DNA of 64,000 nucleotides from NCBI RefSeq assembly GCF_042654065.1, contig NZ_JBHSFP010000024.1, positions 77,311 through 141,310 on the forward strand, in the 5' to 3' direction. Under the pieces are notes generated by a model that was given only the letters and a program-made list of their open reading frames with translations, did no database searches and was not told where the DNA came from. Positions 16,101-26,000 of this stretch are shown here, piece by piece. The position numbers and the translations under genes are program-made. Source of the stretch: Sphaerisporangium dianthi. Lineage in GTDB: Bacteria > Actinomycetota > Actinomycetes > Streptosporangiales > Streptosporangiaceae. The stretch's first letter is position 1. Each line of letters starts with the position of its first letter.

Positions 16101-17290
16101 GCGTGTTCCTTCCGGCGTTCGGCGGTCATGGGCGCCTCGACGGCGTGGCAGGCGACGGTCCTGCCGTTCTCGGTGATCGAGGGCGGTTCCACGGTGGTGC
16201 AGATGTCCATGCGCAGCGGGCAGCGCTCCTGGAAGACGCATCCCCGCGCCGGCAGGGTGCCGAGCGTGGGCGGGCGGCCGGGCAGCGCGCGCGACTGCCC
16301 GGTGTCGCCGGACAGCCGCGGGATCGCCGTGATCAGGGCCCGCGTGTAGGGGTGGGCGGGCGAGCCGAGCACCTCCATTGTGCGGCCGTGCTCGACCACG
16401 CGTCCGCCGTACATGACGGCGAGCCGGTCGGTGACCTCGGCGGCCACGCCCATGTCGTGGGTCACCATCAGCGTGGTGAGCCCGCGCTCGTCGTGGATCT
16501 CACGGACGATGCGCAGGATGGTGGCCTGGGTGATCATGTCGAGCGCGGTGGTGGGCTCGTCGAGGATGACCAGGCGGGCGTTGAGCACGAGCGCGAGCAT
16601 GATGCCCACGCGCTGGCGCATGCCTCCCGACAGCTCGTGCTGGTGGGAGTCCAGCACGCGGGCGCCGTCCAGGCCCATCCGCTCCAGCAGGTCCTTGGCG
16701 TCCCGCACGAGCGCGGGAAGGTCGTCCACCTCGTGCGAGCGCCCGAGGTCGAGGAGCTGCTTGCCGACCGTCTTGAGCGGGTTCAGGGAGTTCTGCGCGG
16801 CCTGGAAGACGTACCCCAGGTGCCGGCCGCGCGCCCGGCGCAGCCGGTCGCCGCCGAGGTCCACGACGTTGCCCAGCCCGTCGATCTCCACGCTGCCGCC
16901 GGCGATGCGACCGGGCGGCTGGACGGCGTTCAGCAGCGAGAGCGCCAGCGTGGACTTGCCGGAGCCGGACTCCCCCACAATGCCGGTGACGGTGCCGGGG
17001 GCGATCGTGAGGCTGACGCCGCCGAGGGCGGGCAGCTCGCCGAGCGGGGTCTTGTAGACGACGGTGAGGTCGCGGACGCGCACGCCGGGCGCCGTGCCGG
17101 CCCCGGGGTCCGTGGCCGTGCCGGGGACGGCGGCCGAGCCAGGGAGGGCGGCCGAGCCGGGGACGGAGGTCGGGCCGGGGACGGCGGCCGAGCCAGGGAC
17201 GGAGGCCGAGCCAGGGACGGAGGCCGAGCCAGGGACGGAGGCCGAGCCGGGGCGGGGGGGCTCCCCGGCCCCGTGGGAGAGGGCTGTCAC
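16097..17290 (-). CDS. Oligopeptide ABC transporter ATPase (OppD/DppD type) with N-terminal repeat
   Basis: 397 residues. Residues 14-65 are a tandem repeat of the hexapeptide G-S-A-(S/A)-V-P that is absent from normal family members. The ATPase then starts at 'VRVRDLTVVYKT', with Walker A 'VGESGSGKSTLAL', signature 'LSGGMRQRVGIMLAL', Walker B 'RLVILDEPTTALDM' and switch 'MVTHD'. The C-terminal Cys motif 'GCVFQERCPLRMDIC' places it in the Opp/Dpp family. GTG start, three bases after the permease stop. Confidence 0.9.
   Translation of the reverse strand: MTALSHGAGEPPRPGSASVPGSASVPGSASVPGSAAVPGPTSVPGSAALPGSAAVPGTATDPGAGTAPGVRVRDLTVVYKTPLGELPALGGVSLTIAPGTVTGIVGESGSGKSTLALSLLNAVQPPGRIAGGSVEIDGLGNVVDLGGDRLRRARGRHLGYVFQAAQNSLNPLKTVGKQLLDLGRSHEVDDLPALVRDAKDLLERMGLDGARVLDSHQHELSGGMRQRVGIMLALVLNARLVILDEPTTALDMITQATILRIVREIHDERGLTTLMVTHDMGVAAEVTDRLAVMYGGRVVEHGRTMEVLGSPAHPYTRALITAIPRLSGDTGQSRALPGRPPTLGTLPARGCVFQERCPLRMDICTTVEPPSITENGRTVACHAVEAPMTAERRKEHA
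17110..17262. repeat. 18-base tandem repeat inside the OppD-type gene
   Basis: About eight copies of an 18-base unit (GGGACGGAGGCCGAGCCA and variants) in frame with the coding sequence, each giving one hexapeptide. The copies are close to identical, so this is a young minisatellite likely to vary in number between strains. Confidence 0.85.
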
Positions 17291-17293
17291 CGG

Positions 17294-18202
17294 TTACTCC
17301 TCACGCAGCCGTGGGTTGAAGATCTCGTCCATCGCGTCGACGATGAGCACGATGCCGAGTGTGAGCAGCAGGATCGCCAGCAGCGGCGCCAGCAGGTACG
17401 GCAGCGCGGCGGCGCTGGTCAGCGCCCCGCCGCCGAAGACGGCGAGGTTGAGCATCACGCCCCAGTTGTTGGAGTCGAACGGCAGCACGCCGAGGAAGAA
17501 CAGCCCCACCTGGGCGTAGATGGCGCCGGTGACGGCGATGAGCATGTTCATCGCGATGTAGGGCGCCATGCTGGGCAGCAGCTCGCGCCCGATGATGTGC
17601 GCGGTGGACAGCCCGAGCCCCCGGGCCGCCTCGATGAACCCGCGCTCGCGCAGCGACAGCGTCTGCGACCGCACGGCGCGCGCGATGCCGCCCCAGCCGA
17701 GCAGGCCGAGCACCAGGCCCATCTCCAGGGGGCCGTTGAACTTCCACACGGTGGACAGCACCAGCAGCAGCGGCAGGCCGGGGATGGTGAGCTGCAGGTC
17801 GGTGATCCGCATGAGCACGGTGTCCCACCGGCCACGGTGGAAGCCGGCCAGCAGGCCGAGCACCGTGCCGAGCGCGACCGTGATGACCGCGGTGGCGAGG
17901 CCCGTGAGGATGACGTACCGGGCGCCGGTGACCACCAGGGCGAGCACGTCGGTGCCCTCGAAGTCGGTGCCGAACGGGTGGGCCAGGCTCGGCGGAGCGT
18001 AAAGCGCGTTGTCGTCGCGCGGCAGGTGCGCCGGGTACAGCATCGGCCCGAACGCGGCCATGAGCAGGAACATCACGACGATCGCCACGCCGGCGAGGCG
18101 GCTCGGCTTACGGCGCAGCACGCGGCCGACGCCCCGCCAGAAGTTGCGCCGCAGGGCCGCCCGGGTGTCGCCGAGCGCCGTCTGGGGAACGGTCACGCTC
18201 AT
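17294..18202 (-). CDS. Oligopeptide ABC transporter permease (OppC/DppC type)
   Basis: 302 residues. The N-terminal OppC-type helix is at about 37-57 ('LAGVAIVVMFLLMAAF'). After 'HPFGTDFEGTDVLALVV', typical of the family, come five more membrane helices. The ATPase-docking EAA loop is 'EAARGLGLSTAHIIGRELLP' (about 215). The ATG overlaps the stop of the partner permease (ATGA). Confidence 0.9.
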   Translation of the reverse strand: MSVTVPQTALGDTRAALRRNFWRGVGRVLRRKPSRLAGVAIVVMFLLMAAFGPMLYPAHLPRDDNALYAPPSLAHPFGTDFEGTDVLALVVTGARYVILTGLATAVITVALGTVLGLLAGFHRGRWDTVLMRITDLQLTIPGLPLLLVLSTVWKFNGPLEMGLVLGLLGWGGIARAVRSQTLSLRERGFIEAARGLGLSTAHIIGRELLPSMAPYIAMNMLIAVTGAIYAQVGLFFLGVLPFDSNNWGVMLNLAVFGGGALTSAAALPYLLAPLLAILLLTLGIVLIVDAMDEIFNPRLREE

Positions 18203-19236
18203 GCCGCGCCTCCCGTCCGCACCCGCGGGTCGATCACGGTGTACAGCAGGTCCGCCGCGATGTTGGCGACGATGATGGCCACCGTGGTCACCAGGAACGT
18301 TCCCCCCATGAGCGCGTAGTCGCGGGCGCCGATGCTGTTGACGAGCAGCAGCCCGAGCCCCGGGTAGTTGAAGATCCGCTCGATGAAGATGGCGCCGCCG
18401 AAGAGCATGCCGAGCGAGAGGGCGAGGATCGTGAACAGCGGCAGGATGGCGTTGCGGGCGATGTAGCGGAACAGCACGCCCCGGGTGAGCCCGCGCAGCT
18501 CCGCGGCGAGGATGAAGTCGTCGCCGAGCACGGTGGCCACGCTCGACTTCATCGCCAGCACCCAGCCGCCGTAGCTGGCCAGCGCGTACGTCAGGACGGG
18601 CAGCGTGGCGTGCTGGATCAGCGAGGCCAGGTAGCCGGCGTTGAACCCGGGGACGAACTCGACGTCCACCGGGCCGCCCGCCGGCAGGATCGGCCACAGC
18701 GTCGTGAAGATCGCCAGCATGAGCAGGCCGATGACGTACTGCGGGATGCCGTGCAGCAGCGAGCCGGAGATCGACAGCAGGTCGCCCAGCTTGCCCGACC
18801 GCTTGATGCCCGCGTACACGCCGAGCGTGACGCCCAGCAGGAAGCTCAGCAGCGTGCCGCCGAGCACCGGCAGCACGGTCCACTTGGCGGCCGAGCCGAG
18901 GAGGGTCACCACCTCGGTGCCCGGCGTGCTGAGCGACTGCCCGAGGTCCAGGTGGAGCAGCGCCTTCATGTAGCCGGTGTACTGCTCCCACAGGCTGCCG
19001 GTCGGCAGGAACCCGTAGAGGGCGGCGGTGGCCCGCTCGGCCTCGTCGGGGGACATGCCCTTCTCGATCAGCGTCTCGTACTGGCCGAGCACCGGGTTGC
19101 CGGGGATGTTGCGGATGATCACGAAGCTGATGGTGGTGACCACCCAGATCATGACGAGGCCGCGGGCGAGGTGCCCGCCGAGCCGTCGTGTCACTGCGTT
19201 CAGCCGGGGTGCGCCCCGGGCGGTGAGGATCGTCAT
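18199..19236 (-). CDS. Oligopeptide ABC transporter permease (OppB/DppB type)
   Basis: 345 residues, six predicted membrane helices. Family features are the N-terminal 'VVTTISFVIIRNIPGNPV', the long periplasmic-type loop containing 'YTGYMKALLHLDLGQSL', and the EAA loop 'FILAAELRGLTRGVLFRYI'. It forms the membrane channel with the OppC-type subunit. The start codon is 3 bases after the binding-protein stop, in one tight operon. Confidence 0.9.
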   Translation of the reverse strand: MTILTARGAPRLNAVTRRLGGHLARGLVMIWVVTTISFVIIRNIPGNPVLGQYETLIEKGMSPDEAERATAALYGFLPTGSLWEQYTGYMKALLHLDLGQSLSTPGTEVVTLLGSAAKWTVLPVLGGTLLSFLLGVTLGVYAGIKRSGKLGDLLSISGSLLHGIPQYVIGLLMLAIFTTLWPILPAGGPVDVEFVPGFNAGYLASLIQHATLPVLTYALASYGGWVLAMKSSVATVLGDDFILAAELRGLTRGVLFRYIARNAILPLFTILALSLGMLFGGAIFIERIFNYPGLGLLLVNSIGARDYALMGGTFLVTTVAIIVANIAADLLYTVIDPRVRTGGAA

Positions 19237-19239
19237 AGG

Positions 19240-21024
19240 CTACTTCTTCTTGATCATGCCGAGCTGCATCCACACGCCCGCGGGGAGGCGCAGCGCCTCG
19301 CTGCCGGCCGGAGGCCAGCCCGTGTAGCGGTTCGTGTTGACGAACTGGGTGTTGACGTAGTCGTAGATCTGGATGACCGGCAGCTGCTCGTTGGTCAGCG
19401 TCGCCAGCGTGGTGACGATGCGCTTCTGCTCGTCCGGGGAGGCCAGGTTGAGCCGGCTCGTGAGCTCGCCGGGGTTCACCCCGCCGATCGTCTCGGGGCC
19501 GCCCATCCAGTTGCCGTTCTTGCCCGGCGGCGAGTGCGTGAGCCGCCCGGCGAGCAGCGACCAGCCGTTGGCCGAGCCGTACAGGCGCTGGTAGATGTTG
19601 TACGGCGAGGGCCCGAGCGCCATCAGCCAGAAGCCGATGTCGAACTTGCCCGACGCCAGCTCGTCCAGGTAGAGGATGTAGTCCGCCGAGGTGGTCACGC
19701 TGGCGTCGATGCCGTGGTCGTCGAGCTGGCTGGTGATCGACTTGGCGGCGGCGACCCAGTCGGAGAACGACGCGGGCACCTGGACCTCGACCTTCCACGG
19801 CTTGCCGTCCGGCATCGCCCACACGCCGTTCTTCTTGACCATGCCGGCCGCCTTGAGCTCGGCGTCGGCCTTGGCCGGGTCGACCTTGTAGGGGTTCAGC
19901 GAGGCGAGCCGGTCGCCCAGCCACACCTTGGCCGAATCGCCGTGGATGCCGGTCGTGGTGAGCGACGGCGCCCCCGCCTCCGGTGAGGCGATCTTGGTGA
20001 CCTGGGCGCGGTCGATGAGGTAGGCGAGCGCCCGGCGCACGTGCACGTTGTCGTACGGCTTGCGCGCCTGGTTGAAGGCCAGGGACGCCGCCACCGGGGA
20101 GTACCCCTTGCGGATGGCGTTGCCGGGCGTCTCCTTGATCTTGCGCATGACGGCGGCGGGCACGGCGGTGAACGGCGCGCTGTCCAGCTTGCCGGAGACC
20201 AGGTAGTTCCAGACCTGCTCGTTGCCGGTGTAGTTCAGCACCTTCACCTTGTCGGGCACGATCCTCGCGGCGTCGTAGAAGTACGGGTTCCTCTTCAGGA
20301 GCGCGGCGCCGGGGTTGACCCGCTCCAGGACGAACGGGCCGGCCGAGACGTCCTCGGGCGGGGCGAAGGCGATGACCTTCTGCGCCAGCCCGGTGATCAC
20401 GGCCTTGGCCTTGTCGGCGGCCGGGCCGGTGCCCCTGGCGGCCTTGAGCGTGGTCCAGAAGTCGCCGGGAAGCAGCTTGCCGTACACGTGGGCGGGGACG
20501 ACGACCGTGGACAGGACGTTGCGCAGGAACACGTTGCTGCGGTTGGCGCCCTGGGTGACCTTGACGGTCTTGGCGTCCACGACCTGGATGTCTGCCGCCG
20601 CGCCCGCCGCGCCGGCGTTGACGGTGTAGGCGCTGCCGCCCTGGGTGTAGGCGAGAGCGATCGAGGTGCGGACGTCCTCGCTGGTGACGGGCCTGCCGTC
20701 GGACCAGCGGGCGGCCGGCTGCAGGTGCACCACCACCTCGCCCTGGTCGGGCGTGGTGGTCCAGCCGCGGGCGATGCCCGGATAGAACTGGTTGGGGTCG
20801 GTCAGGCTGTTCTTCGGCCAGGCCAGCGACATGGCGTCGTAGCCGACGAACGTGCTCCCCTGCGGGTTGAACGGGTTGATCGGCGCGGTGGCGTCGATCT
20901 GCTTGGCCCCGTCGATCGTGGTGTAGACACCGCCCGCTCCAGCCGTGCCGGCCGTCTCCGTGGTGCCGCAGGCGGTGGCGGCGGCGAGGGCCGCCACTGC
21001 GGCGATCGCTGCGAGTCGCTTCAT
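19240..21024 (-). CDS. Extracellular oligopeptide/muropeptide-binding lipoprotein (SBP family 5)
   Basis: 594 residues. A lipoprotein signal runs to A-T-A-C (Cys about 19), so the protein is tethered outside the membrane. The body is SBP_bac_5 (DppA/OppA/MppA type), with the diagnostic 'WSDGRPVTSEDVRTSIALAY' and later 'RKPYDNVHVRRALAYLIDRAQV'. It captures peptides or related ligands for the permeases downstream. Because murQ and a GNAT follow, a muropeptide or MurNAc-peptide ligand is plausible, as for MppA, but is not proven by sequence. GGAGAG lies 7 bases before the ATG. A -35-like TTGACC is about 65 bases upstream. Confidence 0.9.
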   Translation of the reverse strand: MKRLAAIAAVAALAAATACGTTETAGTAGAGGVYTTIDGAKQIDATAPINPFNPQGSTFVGYDAMSLAWPKNSLTDPNQFYPGIARGWTTTPDQGEVVVHLQPAARWSDGRPVTSEDVRTSIALAYTQGGSAYTVNAGAAGAAADIQVVDAKTVKVTQGANRSNVFLRNVLSTVVVPAHVYGKLLPGDFWTTLKAARGTGPAADKAKAVITGLAQKVIAFAPPEDVSAGPFVLERVNPGAALLKRNPYFYDAARIVPDKVKVLNYTGNEQVWNYLVSGKLDSAPFTAVPAAVMRKIKETPGNAIRKGYSPVAASLAFNQARKPYDNVHVRRALAYLIDRAQVTKIASPEAGAPSLTTTGIHGDSAKVWLGDRLASLNPYKVDPAKADAELKAAGMVKKNGVWAMPDGKPWKVEVQVPASFSDWVAAAKSITSQLDDHGIDASVTTSADYILYLDELASGKFDIGFWLMALGPSPYNIYQRLYGSANGWSLLAGRLTHSPPGKNGNWMGGPETIGGVNPGELTSRLNLASPDEQKRIVTTLATLTNEQLPVIQIYDYVNTQFVNTNRYTGWPPAGSEALRLPAGVWMQLGMIKKK

Positions 21025-21170
21025 CAAGTGCTCTCCAGGTCCCGATTGCCGGGACCGTACGGGCGCTAGGGCGAGGTGGTCAATATTTTTCTTCCCCACA
21101 GGTTAGCATGAAGTTTCTTTTTACATGGCCCTCTACCTGCGGATACGTCGCCCGGAGCATCCCTTGGAAC

Positions 21171-21207
21171 GCCCGAGGGCCCCGGCGTGACGCCGGGGCC
21201 CTCGGGC
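21171..21207 (-). terminator. Strong GC hairpin terminator
   Basis: A perfect 17-base stem (GCCCGAGGGCCCCGGCG and its complement) with a 3-base loop, 27 bases past the methyltransferase stop. It can act in both directions. Confidence 0.8.
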
Positions 21208-21233
21208 CGTGCCGTGCTCGTCGCACCCAGAGG

Positions 21234-22040
21234 TCAGCGCACGCGGCCGACCCCTCCGACCGCCCCGGCCTCCCCTTCCTTGACGATCACCGGCTCCAGC
21301 TCGGGCCGCCAGTCGCGCAGCGGCACCACACCCGGATCGACCAGTTCGAGTCCCTCGAAGAAGGCGCGCACCTGCTCGGGCGAACGGGAGGTGACGCCGG
21401 GTATCGCGGTGCGGCTGAACACCCGCTGCCCCTCACGCGACCTGTCCTCGTCGATGTCACCGACCGAGCCGTGCGAGATCACCAGGTGGCCGCCCCGCCC
21501 GAGCGCCGACCTCAGCACGGTGACGATCTTCATGGCCTCGGCGTCGTCCGGGATGAAGTGCAGGACGCCGAGCATCAGGATCGCCATCGGCCGGGAGAAG
21601 TCGAGATGCTCGCGGATCTCGGGGATCGCGAGAAGGCCCTCGGTGTCGCGCATGTCGGCGCCGACGGCGATCACCCGGTCGTTCTCGGCGAGCAGCGCGC
21701 GGGCGTGGGTCAGCACGATGGGGTCGTTGTCCACGTAGACCACCCGCGACTCGGGCGCGAGTTCCTGGGCGACCTGGTGCACGTTGCGCTGCGTCGGCAG
21801 GCCCGCCCCGATGTCGAGGAACTGGCGCACGCCCTGCCCGGCGAGGTAGGTCACCGTGCGGATCAGGTACTCGCGGTTCTCCCTGGCGATGTCGCGCACG
21901 TTCGGGAGGATCCCGATGATCTGCTCGGCGGCCTCGCGGTCGGAGGCGAAGTTGTCCTTGCCGCCCAAGTAGTAGTCGTAGATCCGCGCGACGCTGGGAA
22001 CAGACGGATCCACCCCCGCCGGCACCTTGTTAACGCTCAC
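21234..22040 (-). CDS. S-adenosylmethionine methyltransferase, DUF574/Methyltransf_19 family
   Basis: 268 residues with the family hallmarks: 'PSVARIYDYYLGGKDNF' (about 15-31), then SAM motif I 'VRQFLDIGAGLPTQRNVHQ', motif II 'VVYVDNDPIVLTHARALL' and 'ADMRDTEGLL'. These SAV2177-type enzymes are abundant in Streptomyces and relatives; the substrate is unknown. It is a single gene closed by a strong terminator. Normal high GC in contrast to the island that begins upstream of it. Confidence 0.9.
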   Translation of the reverse strand: MSVNKVPAGVDPSVPSVARIYDYYLGGKDNFASDREAAEQIIGILPNVRDIARENREYLIRTVTYLAGQGVRQFLDIGAGLPTQRNVHQVAQELAPESRVVYVDNDPIVLTHARALLAENDRVIAVGADMRDTEGLLAIPEIREHLDFSRPMAILMLGVLHFIPDDAEAMKIVTVLRSALGRGGHLVISHGSVGDIDEDRSREGQRVFSRTAIPGVTSRSPEQVRAFFEGLELVDPGVVPLRDWRPELEPVIVKEGEAGAVGGVGRVR

Positions 22041-22085
22041 AACGCTCCTCGCCGCTCACTCGTCCTGCCTGGATCGTAAGCGATC

Positions 22086-22370
22086 TCCGCAAGTGGTAGG
22101 TGGCCCGCCGAGCTTGGGCGAGCGCGCCGACAACAGCATCACGGCCTCTTCCACATACCGCCACGCGGTCGCCGCCGACACCCCGAAACCGGCCCCGGCC
22201 TGCTCGAAGGTCTCCCCTTCGCGCAGGTAGACCGGCACCGGCAACGCCTGCCGTCCCGCGTAGAGCCGCCGCCAGATCTAACCGATCGCCTTGCGGTGCC
22301 GGCGCATCAGCCCGGCCATGCAGTTCAGCGTTGAACGCGACAAATCGACGGCAGCTGAACTCGACTCGCA
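22086..22370 (-). pseudogene. Remnant of an IS5-type transposase (N-terminal HTH part)
   Basis: One minus-strand frame reads 'LSRSTLNCMAGLMRRHRKAI', then a TAG stop (22278-22280), then 'WRRLYAGRQALPVPVYLREG' and 'AGFGVSAATAWRYVEEAVML'. This is the HTH start of IS5-family DDE transposases of actinomycetes. It has an internal stop, lacks a clear start, and ends near 22086 before any DDE catalytic domain. It lies directly after the DUF6461-like gene and marks the edge of the AT-richer island. Confidence 0.7.
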
Positions 22371-22392
22371 TTCTATGGTCAACGCCCACCCA

Positions 22393-23019
22393 TCAGTCAT
22401 CGAATGGCGGAAATTCTAGGCCGCCATCAAGACCCTGAGTGACAAGCATCGCGGGATGCTCCCGGTCGATCCATGCCCGATCCAAGCGTACGCCGCTCTC
22501 GGCTTCTATCACTGCAAGCGTTACAGCTTCGCGGTGGTTTGGATCCCGATCTTCATCGTCGATATCGTATCGAAGAAAGAAATCGGCGTACCGAGCCAGC
22601 GGCCCCAACCCGGTTACCCAGCCTTCACGCGGCGAATATGGATCCCAACCACCGACACAGGAACCGTCGACCCAGTGCAGCATGCTGAAGCCAGCATTGA
22701 CATCCCAGTATGCGACCCAGGCGCGGGCGCCGCGACTGAGCGGCTCGATCATCTCTGGAAACATGCCCGCAAATCCGCCGATCTGCAATATCGATACCGC
22801 CGTTTCGCTTTCCTCGAAAGAAAGCGTGTCACCGGGAGACAAGGAGTATGCCTCCATCGTAGTCATGTTGAGAAGGTTTTCAGGCCGACCGCCGATCCGC
22901 GTTACGGCTTGGTTCACCGACAGCACGCCGGACAGAGGCTGAACCACTATCCAGCAGATGTCATCCGGCAGATCGTTCACGGCGACTCTCAGATAGAAGT
23001 CGATGAGCTCGCTCAACAT
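22393..23019 (-). CDS. DUF6461-like protein, candidate immunity protein
   Basis: 208 residues, no signal peptide, acidic. The fold-defining stretches resemble the DUF6461 protein at 31095: 'LQIGGFAGMFPEMIEPLSRG', 'AWVAYWDVNAGFSMLHWVDG' and the C-terminal 'LAVIEAESGVRLDRAWID'. It follows the giant nuclease-domain gene by 65 bases on the same strand, the usual place of an immunity gene after a polymorphic toxin. AGGAG is 6 bases before the ATG at 23019; a GTG one codon earlier is possible. Immunity is inferred from position, size and acidity; the family has no proven function that I know. Codon use is AT-richer than in the flanks. Confidence 0.6.
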   Translation of the reverse strand: MLSELIDFYLRVAVNDLPDDICWIVVQPLSGVLSVNQAVTRIGGRPENLLNMTTMEAYSLSPGDTLSFEESETAVSILQIGGFAGMFPEMIEPLSRGARAWVAYWDVNAGFSMLHWVDGSCVGGWDPYSPREGWVTGLGPLARYADFFLRYDIDDEDRDPNHREAVTLAVIEAESGVRLDRAWIDREHPAMLVTQGLDGGLEFPPFDD

Positions 23020-23044
23020 CACTATCTCCTGATGCGGGTTTGGC

Positions 23045-23076
23045 CAGGGTGCTCCATCATTCCCTGGAGCACCCTG
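23045..23076 (-). terminator. Hairpin between the nuclease gene and its candidate immunity gene
   Basis: CAGGGTGCTCCA and TGGAGCACCCTG form a perfect 12-base stem with an 8-base loop, right after the large gene's stop. No U-run follows, so it may be an attenuator or RNA-stability element rather than a full terminator. Confidence 0.5.
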
Positions 23077-23084
23077 ACCTTGAT

Positions 23085-26000
23085 CTACGGAACGGGAGGC
23101 GCCTGAGGCACCTGAGGATCTACGAGGAACAGATCGTACTCGGTTTTACGGTTGTTTCGATCAACACCGAGAATGCGATTGTATTCATAGAAGAGTCTCA
23201 GCCGTTGACCGTCGTTGCCGTTGTTCTTCCACCAAACCGGTCGAACCGAGAAGTTTCGGGCTTCCGGCCGGTTGATACGCTCGGCCGACGTCCACGCCCC
23301 TTGCATGGTGGACTCGAACGGGAATTCATCACACTCGTACACTTTTCGCTGATTGACCGGTACCGGTATAGGAGGATTGCCCGTTGTAGCTGGCTTACCG
23401 AGAACGGGATCGACAGTGGCATCGTACTCCTTGAAGTTGTTACGACATATATCTCTCACCTTGTCGTTGTTTTTCTCGTTCCACTTTTTGTCGACGGATC
23501 GGACGAGTCCCAACCCCATCTTCCCTGGTATGGACTTGCCGGGATCACGGGGTTGTGTCAGCCTCGGCGCGTTAAGAGCAGTCCATATATGTGAAGGAAC
23601 GTTCCGGTACGCAGTCTGAACTTCGTCCTTGAGGTCAGGTTTCTCCGAAGATTTCGTCGGGTCCCCAGGAAGTGTCTCGCGAGTCTGGTAGATCGCTTGC
23701 GCCATATGAAAAACGCAGCCGCTGCCCACGGTGCTGACTATGTACGGCGCAGAGTCACACCTCACATCTGGGTAGGCGTCTGACGACTCTGTGAACTTCG
23801 GCTGCGACGCCAGGGTGGTGATCTTCGAATAGAAGCGGGGGTGGCAGAACTGGACCTTGTCGTCTCCCTTGCCGTTCTCTTCAAGAGATGCAAACGTCCA
23901 ACTCACATGCTTCCCTGCATCCCATTCAGACCATTTGGCCTTGTACGACTCGACATTTGATATGAGGTTACAGCCGTCACCGGGCTGACTGTCCTCCATT
24001 CCGAGTTCGATCTCGGCCCATCTCCTGTAGCCGAGATCCACGAATTCGAAATGATCGATATAAGCGTCGAAGGAGTAAATGCGAGCCCTGGTGCCGTGCG
24101 GATCGGACACTTTACTATTGGTAGTGTATCCGAGAAGTGTCAGGGCGGAGTCGAACCCCTTCGTTCGTTCTCTCGTTAACGTGTTGGCTTCGACCGCCCC
24201 CAGATGCTGGATGCCACACCAGTTTTGTCGGCTGAGGTGATACCCGCCCGGAGTGAAGAGACCTGGAGCGACAGGTCGAGAGGGTGTACGGGCTTGCGTC
24301 TCGTTGCGCCAGCAGGCGTTATAGAACCAATCGTCAGAGGGAGCGGCGCTGGCCATGCTGCGCGCTTCCTGGGCCGTATGGGACAAGTTTATGGATCTTG
24401 GTTCGCTGCGGGTCACAGTTGGTGAAGCGGCCGGAGTAACAACATCGTCGCGAAGGGCGACGATCTCTTCGTTCGTGAGCCGCTTGTCGAACAGTCGTAC
24501 TTCGTCAAGGTCACCCTGCATGCTTGCGCCAAGCGCCAGGGGTGCCTCTACTGTCCAGGTAGAGAAGCTGATGGGCTGAGTTTTAACCAACTTCCCGTTC
24601 AGGTACAGGGATGCCGTCTCAGCGGGGGCACTGTAGACGCCTGCGAGGTGGAACCACTCGCCCACCGGTGCTTCGACATCCGATAGCACTCCCTCAACTG
24701 CGGCATCATCGGTGTCGGACTCACTGAAGGTGAATACCAGTCCATGGGCAGGGTCGTTGCCCAGGCGGAAAGCATTCCTACGACTTCCCCGCTGCTCGAT
24801 GACCGAGTAGTCGCCGTTCTTATCGGTCCAACGTAGCCATGCAGTCACGGTGAAGCTTGCATCAGTACGTATGACCGATCCACTGGTCTGGGCGAGCGGC
24901 TGTATTCTCGGTTCAATACTACTGATGACCCAGCGCGTCAAGTCTGAGGTGAAGTCTACATCCACCCAGTAGTTGCTGGCCCCGTAGGTGCCGGCAGGAA
25001 AGTGAGAAGCCGCACCATAGCTGTACACGCCATTGCCGCCGTATACTGCCGTCGCCGCCGGAGCGTGCAGCGGTGGATTGTCCGTGGCGTTGGCGAAGTA
25101 GTTGCTGTCGAACGCGTAGCGACCGCCGGGAGCGAAGTACGAGGCAACGTATGCCGTTCCTGCAGTGACCCGAACCGGTGCGGCAAAAGTAAGCCTCTGC
25201 CAGCCCGATTCAGTCTCTTCTGGGAATGTACCCGTCGCCAATTTCTGCCCACCTGCAGTCCACAGGTTGCCGATGTGTGTTCCGGTGTTGCCGGGCCCCT
25301 TATAGAAGCGAACTCCCGTGATGAAGCCTGGCTTATCGGCGGTGAATTTCACTCCGAGTTCCAGTGAGTTGGAGTCCGTAGAAGCATCGGTCCCCGGGGT
25401 GGCCGAGTCGAACAGGTGTATAGTGCTCACCGTCGACAAAGCAGGATCAGGTTGACCCTCGTTCGGGACAAACTCGACATCTACCCAGTAGTTTCCTCCA
25501 CGAAAGCTGCCGGACGGCATTGCGGAGGAAGGACCGTAGGCGTAGACACCGTTGCCGCCGTATACGTCGGCGGTGGCTGGAGCATGCAGGGGAGGGTTGT
25601 CGGTAGCGGAGCTGAAAAAGTCGTCGCTGAATGAGTAGTGGCCTTCAGGGGCGAAGTACGACGCCACGTATGTCGTACCAGGAACCACTTGAACCGGCGC
25701 GGCGAAGACCAGCCTTTGCCACCCTGACTCGGTCTCATCGGTGAAGGTCCCGGTGGCCAGGTTCTGCCCCGAGGTGCTCCACAGGTTTCCGACATGTGTT
25801 CCGGTGTTTCCCGGCCCCTTGTAGAACCTGACTCCCGTTATGAGACCAGGTTTGTCAGTTGTGAACTTAACCCCCAACTCCAGGGAGGCGGACTCGTCTA
25901 CCGCGGCGATCGGCGGGGCAGCCGTATCGGCGAAAAGGTGGGCGGGTGCGCTCGCAGGGACGCTTACCGCCTTCAACACGGTCTTGACGCCATCCGCTGC

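Noticed and set aside
22056..22244. Intact small DNA-binding protein gene
   Set aside because: In frame it continues upstream through a TAG into more IS5 transposase sequence, so it is a transposase remnant, not a separate gene.
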